This document shows positions 61,501 to 64,000 of a DNA stretch of 64,000 bases, piece by piece; position 1 is the first letter of the stretch; every line of letters begins with the position of its first letter. The translations under genes were made by a program, and so were the position numbers. Below the pieces are notes generated by a model. It was not told the DNA's origin. It did no database searches and was given only the letters and a program-made list of their open reading frames with translations. Source of the DNA: Hydractinia symbiolongicarpus (taxonomy: Eukaryota > Cnidaria > Hydrozoa > Anthoathecata > Hydractiniidae); contig NC_079876.1 in NCBI RefSeq assembly GCF_029227915.1, forward strand, positions 39,892,073 to 39,956,072. Direction: 5' to 3'.

Positions 61501-64000
61501 AACTTCTTTTATTCAGCTTCTCATCAGAAATGAAAACATTTTTGAAAACTACAAGTCTTATGCGTTTTAGTGGTGAAAAAATAATTTAAAAAATCGTTCT
61601 GGAAATGAGTTTACTCACAGGGTACTTTCTTTGTATACATTCGACTATACGGGCCAAGCCCGGGATTTACGGGAAATCGCGGGTTTTCGTTTGCCGGCGA
61701 TTAAACCTCTTTCATTAAGCGTCTCATCAAAAATGAAAACATTTTTGAAAACTACAAGTCTCATGCGTTTTAGTGGTGAAAAAAAAATTTAAAAAATCGT
61801 TCGGAAAATGAGTTTACTCCCTGGGTACTTTCTTTGTATACATTCGATTATACGGGCCAAGCCCGGGATTTACGGGAAGTCACGGGATTTCGTTTGCCGG
61901 CGATTAAACCTCTTTTATTAAGCGTCTCATCAAAAATGAAAACATTTTTGAAAACTGCAAGTCTCATACGTTTTAGTGGTGAAAAGATAATTGAAAAAAT
62001 CGTTTCGGAAATGAGTTTACTCACAGGGTACTTTCTTTGTATACATTCGACTATACGGGCCAAGCCCGGGATTTACGGGAAATTGCTGGTTTTCGTTTGC
62101 CGGCGATTAAACCACTTTCATTAAGCGTCTCATCAAAAATGAAAACATTTCTGAAAACTACAAGTCTCATGCGTTTTAGTGGTGAAAATTAATTTAAAAA
62201 ATCGTTCGGGAAATGAGTTTACTCCCTGGATACTTTCTTTGTATACTTTTGACTATACGGGCCGAGTCCGGGATTTACGGGAAGTCGCGGGTTTTCGTTT
62301 GCCGGCAATTAAACTTCTTTTATTCAGCGTCTCAATAAAAATGAAAACATTTTTAAAAACTACAAGTCTCATGGGCTTTAGTGGTGAAATAATAATTTAA
62401 AAAATCGTTCGGGAAATGAGTTTACACCCCGGGTACTTTCTTTGTATACTTTTGACTATACGGGCCGAGTCCGGGATTTACGGGAAATCGCAGGTTTTCG
62501 TTTGCCGGCGATTAAACTTTTTTTATTCAGCGTCTCATCAAAAATGAAAACATTTTTGAAAACTACAAGTCTCATGCGTTTTAGTGGTGAAAAAATAATT
62601 TAAAAAATCGTTCGGGAAATGAGTTTACTCCCTGGGTACTTTCTTTGTATACTTTTGACTATACGGGCCGAGTCCGGGATTTACGGGAAGTCGCGGGTTT
62701 TCGTTTGCCGGCGATTAAACTTCTTTTATTCAGCGTCTCATCAAAAATGAAAATATTTTTAAATACTACAAGTCTCATGGGCTTTAGTGGTGAAATAATA
62801 ATTTAAAAAATCGTTCGGGAAATGAGTTTACACCCTGGGTACTTTCTTTGCATACTTTTGACTATACGGGCCGAGTCCGGGATTTACGGGAAATCGCAGG
62901 TTTTCGTTTGCCGGCAAATAAACTTCTTTTATTCAGCGTCTCATCAAAAATGAAAACATTTTTGAAAACTACAAGTCTCATGCGTTGTAGTGGTAAAAAA
63001 ATAATTTAAAAAATCGTTCGGGAAATGAGTTTACTTCCTGGGTACTTTCTTTGTATACTTTTGACTATGCGGGCCGAGTCCGGGGTTTACGGGAAATGGC
63101 GGGTTTTCGTTTGCCGGCGATTAAACTTCTTTTATTCAGGGTCTCATCAAAAATGAAAACATTTTTGAAAACTACAAGTCTCAAGCGTTTTAGTGGTGAA
63201 AAGATAATTTAAAAAATCGTTTTGGAAATGAGTTTACTCACAGGGTACTTTCTTTGTATACATTCGACTATACGGGCCAAGCCCGGGATTTACGGGAAAT
63301 AGCAGGTTTTCGTTTTGCCGGCGATTAAACCACTTTCATTAAGCGTCTCATCAAAAATGAAAACATTTCTGAAAACTACAAATCTCATGCGTTTTAGTGG
63401 TGAAAAAATAGTTTAAAAAATCGTTCGGGAAATGAGTTTACTCCCTGGGTACTTTCTTTGTATACTTTTGACTATACGGGCCGAGTCCGGGATTTACGGG
63501 AAATGGCGGGTTTTCGTTTGCCGGCGATTAAATTTCTTTTATTCAGCGTCTCATCAAAAATGAAAACATTTTTAAAAACTACAAGTCTCATGGGCTTTAG
63601 TGATGAAATAATAATTTAAAAAATCGTTTGGGAAATGAGTGTACTCCCTGGGTACTTTCTTTGTATACTTTTGACTATACGGGCCGAGTCCGGGGTTTAC
63701 GGGAAATGGCGGGTTTTCGTTTGCCGGCGATTAAACTTCTTTTATTCAGCGTCTCATCAAAAATGAAAACATTTTTGAAAACTACAAGTCTCATGCGTTT
63801 TAGTGGTGAAAAGATAATTTAAAAAATCGTTCTGGAAATGAGTTTACTCACAGGGTACTTTCTTTGTATACATTCGACTATACGGGCCAAACCCGGGATT
63901 TACGGGAAATCGCGGGTTTTCGTTTGCCGGCGATTAAACCACTTTCATTAAGCGTCTCATCAAAAATGAAAACATTTCTGAAAACTACAAGTCTCATGCG
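61500..64000 (+). repeat. Terminal satellite zone resembling the 0-14 kb zone
   Basis: About 12 monomers without a clear HOR inside the window. They include CAGCTTCTCATCAGAAATG (61,514) and a class B run like those of 0-14 kb. One monomer has an extra T (CGTTTTGCCGGCG at 63,311). The array continues past the window end. No gene is seen. Confidence 0.75.

Larger units (their letters stand above)
30272..64000 (+). repeat. 203-bp satellite array, right arm
   Basis: About 166 further monomers of the same satellite in the same orientation, continuing beyond the window. The arm resumes inside the monomer exactly where the left arm stops, at CTTTTATTCAGCG, so the two arms were one array before the transposon inserted. 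The zone next to the insertion (30.3-36.3 kb) shares variant monomers with the last kilobase of the left arm. Examples are a TTAGTATGAAAA form lacking the usual GTGGTG, and TTATGCAGCG at 23,583, 24,191 and 35,346. No credible coding region is present. Confidence 0.98.

Overview
The window is eukaryotic, almost certainly from an invertebrate animal, and consists of two things. About 91% of it is a tandem satellite with a monomer of about 203 bp. The rest is a single 5.9-kb DNA transposon inserted into one satellite monomer. I see no bacterial operons, rRNA, tRNA, CRISPR array or ordinary host gene. The organism call (metazoan, possibly a cnidarian or similar AT-rich marine invertebrate) rests on the satellite architecture and on the transposon protein. 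That protein resembles a family of unnamed transposase-like proteins that I remember from cnidarians, molluscs and fish. It is an inference.

Layout. Positions 1-24,395 hold about 120 head-to-tail monomers. Positions 24,396-30,271 hold the transposon. Positions 30,272-64,000 hold about 166 more monomers in the same orientation and, across the insertion, in the same phase. The satellite is arranged in nested higher-order repeats (HORs), whose unit sizes are multiples of about 202.8 bp: a 14-mer pair (2.3-8.0 kb), 6-mer and 18-mer copies (7.8-14.1 kb), 4-mers (14-17 kb), a 16-mer pair (16.45-23.0 kb), a 9-mer pair (30.8-34.35 kb), a 6-mer pair (37.2-39.6 kb), a very recent 34-mer pair (37.6-51.2 kb, offset 6,896 bp), a third partial copy (51.2-53.5 kb), another 9-mer pair (52.3-55.9 kb), a 7-mer pair (56.2-59.1 kb) and a 5-mer pair (59.7-61.5 kb). 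The copies are nearly identical, which points to repeated recent unequal exchange. The outermost zones (0-14 kb and 59-64 kb) share sequence variants that I did not notice in the middle. This fits a model in which the centre is being renewed.

The transposon has 12-bp terminal inverted repeats (TAGGCTGTTCAG), a 7- or 8-bp target duplication (CTTTTAT[T]), one intact intronless ORF of 1,128 codons on the minus strand, and, between that ORF's 3' end and the left terminus, five tandem copies of a roughly 165-bp repeat carrying perfect TGACGTCA palindromes. The protein has a long N-terminal coiled coil, an RNase H-like transposase core with hAT-like landmarks (D428, D502, C548-x2-H551), a basic C-terminal helix and a probable Tudor-like domain at its end. 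This autonomous-looking element with a possible chromatin-reading tail, sitting inside a satellite, is the most interesting object here.

The many small open frames in the satellite are not supported as genes. Most would begin at TTG rather than ATG, and they recur simply because the monomer lacks stops in one frame for about 64 codons.
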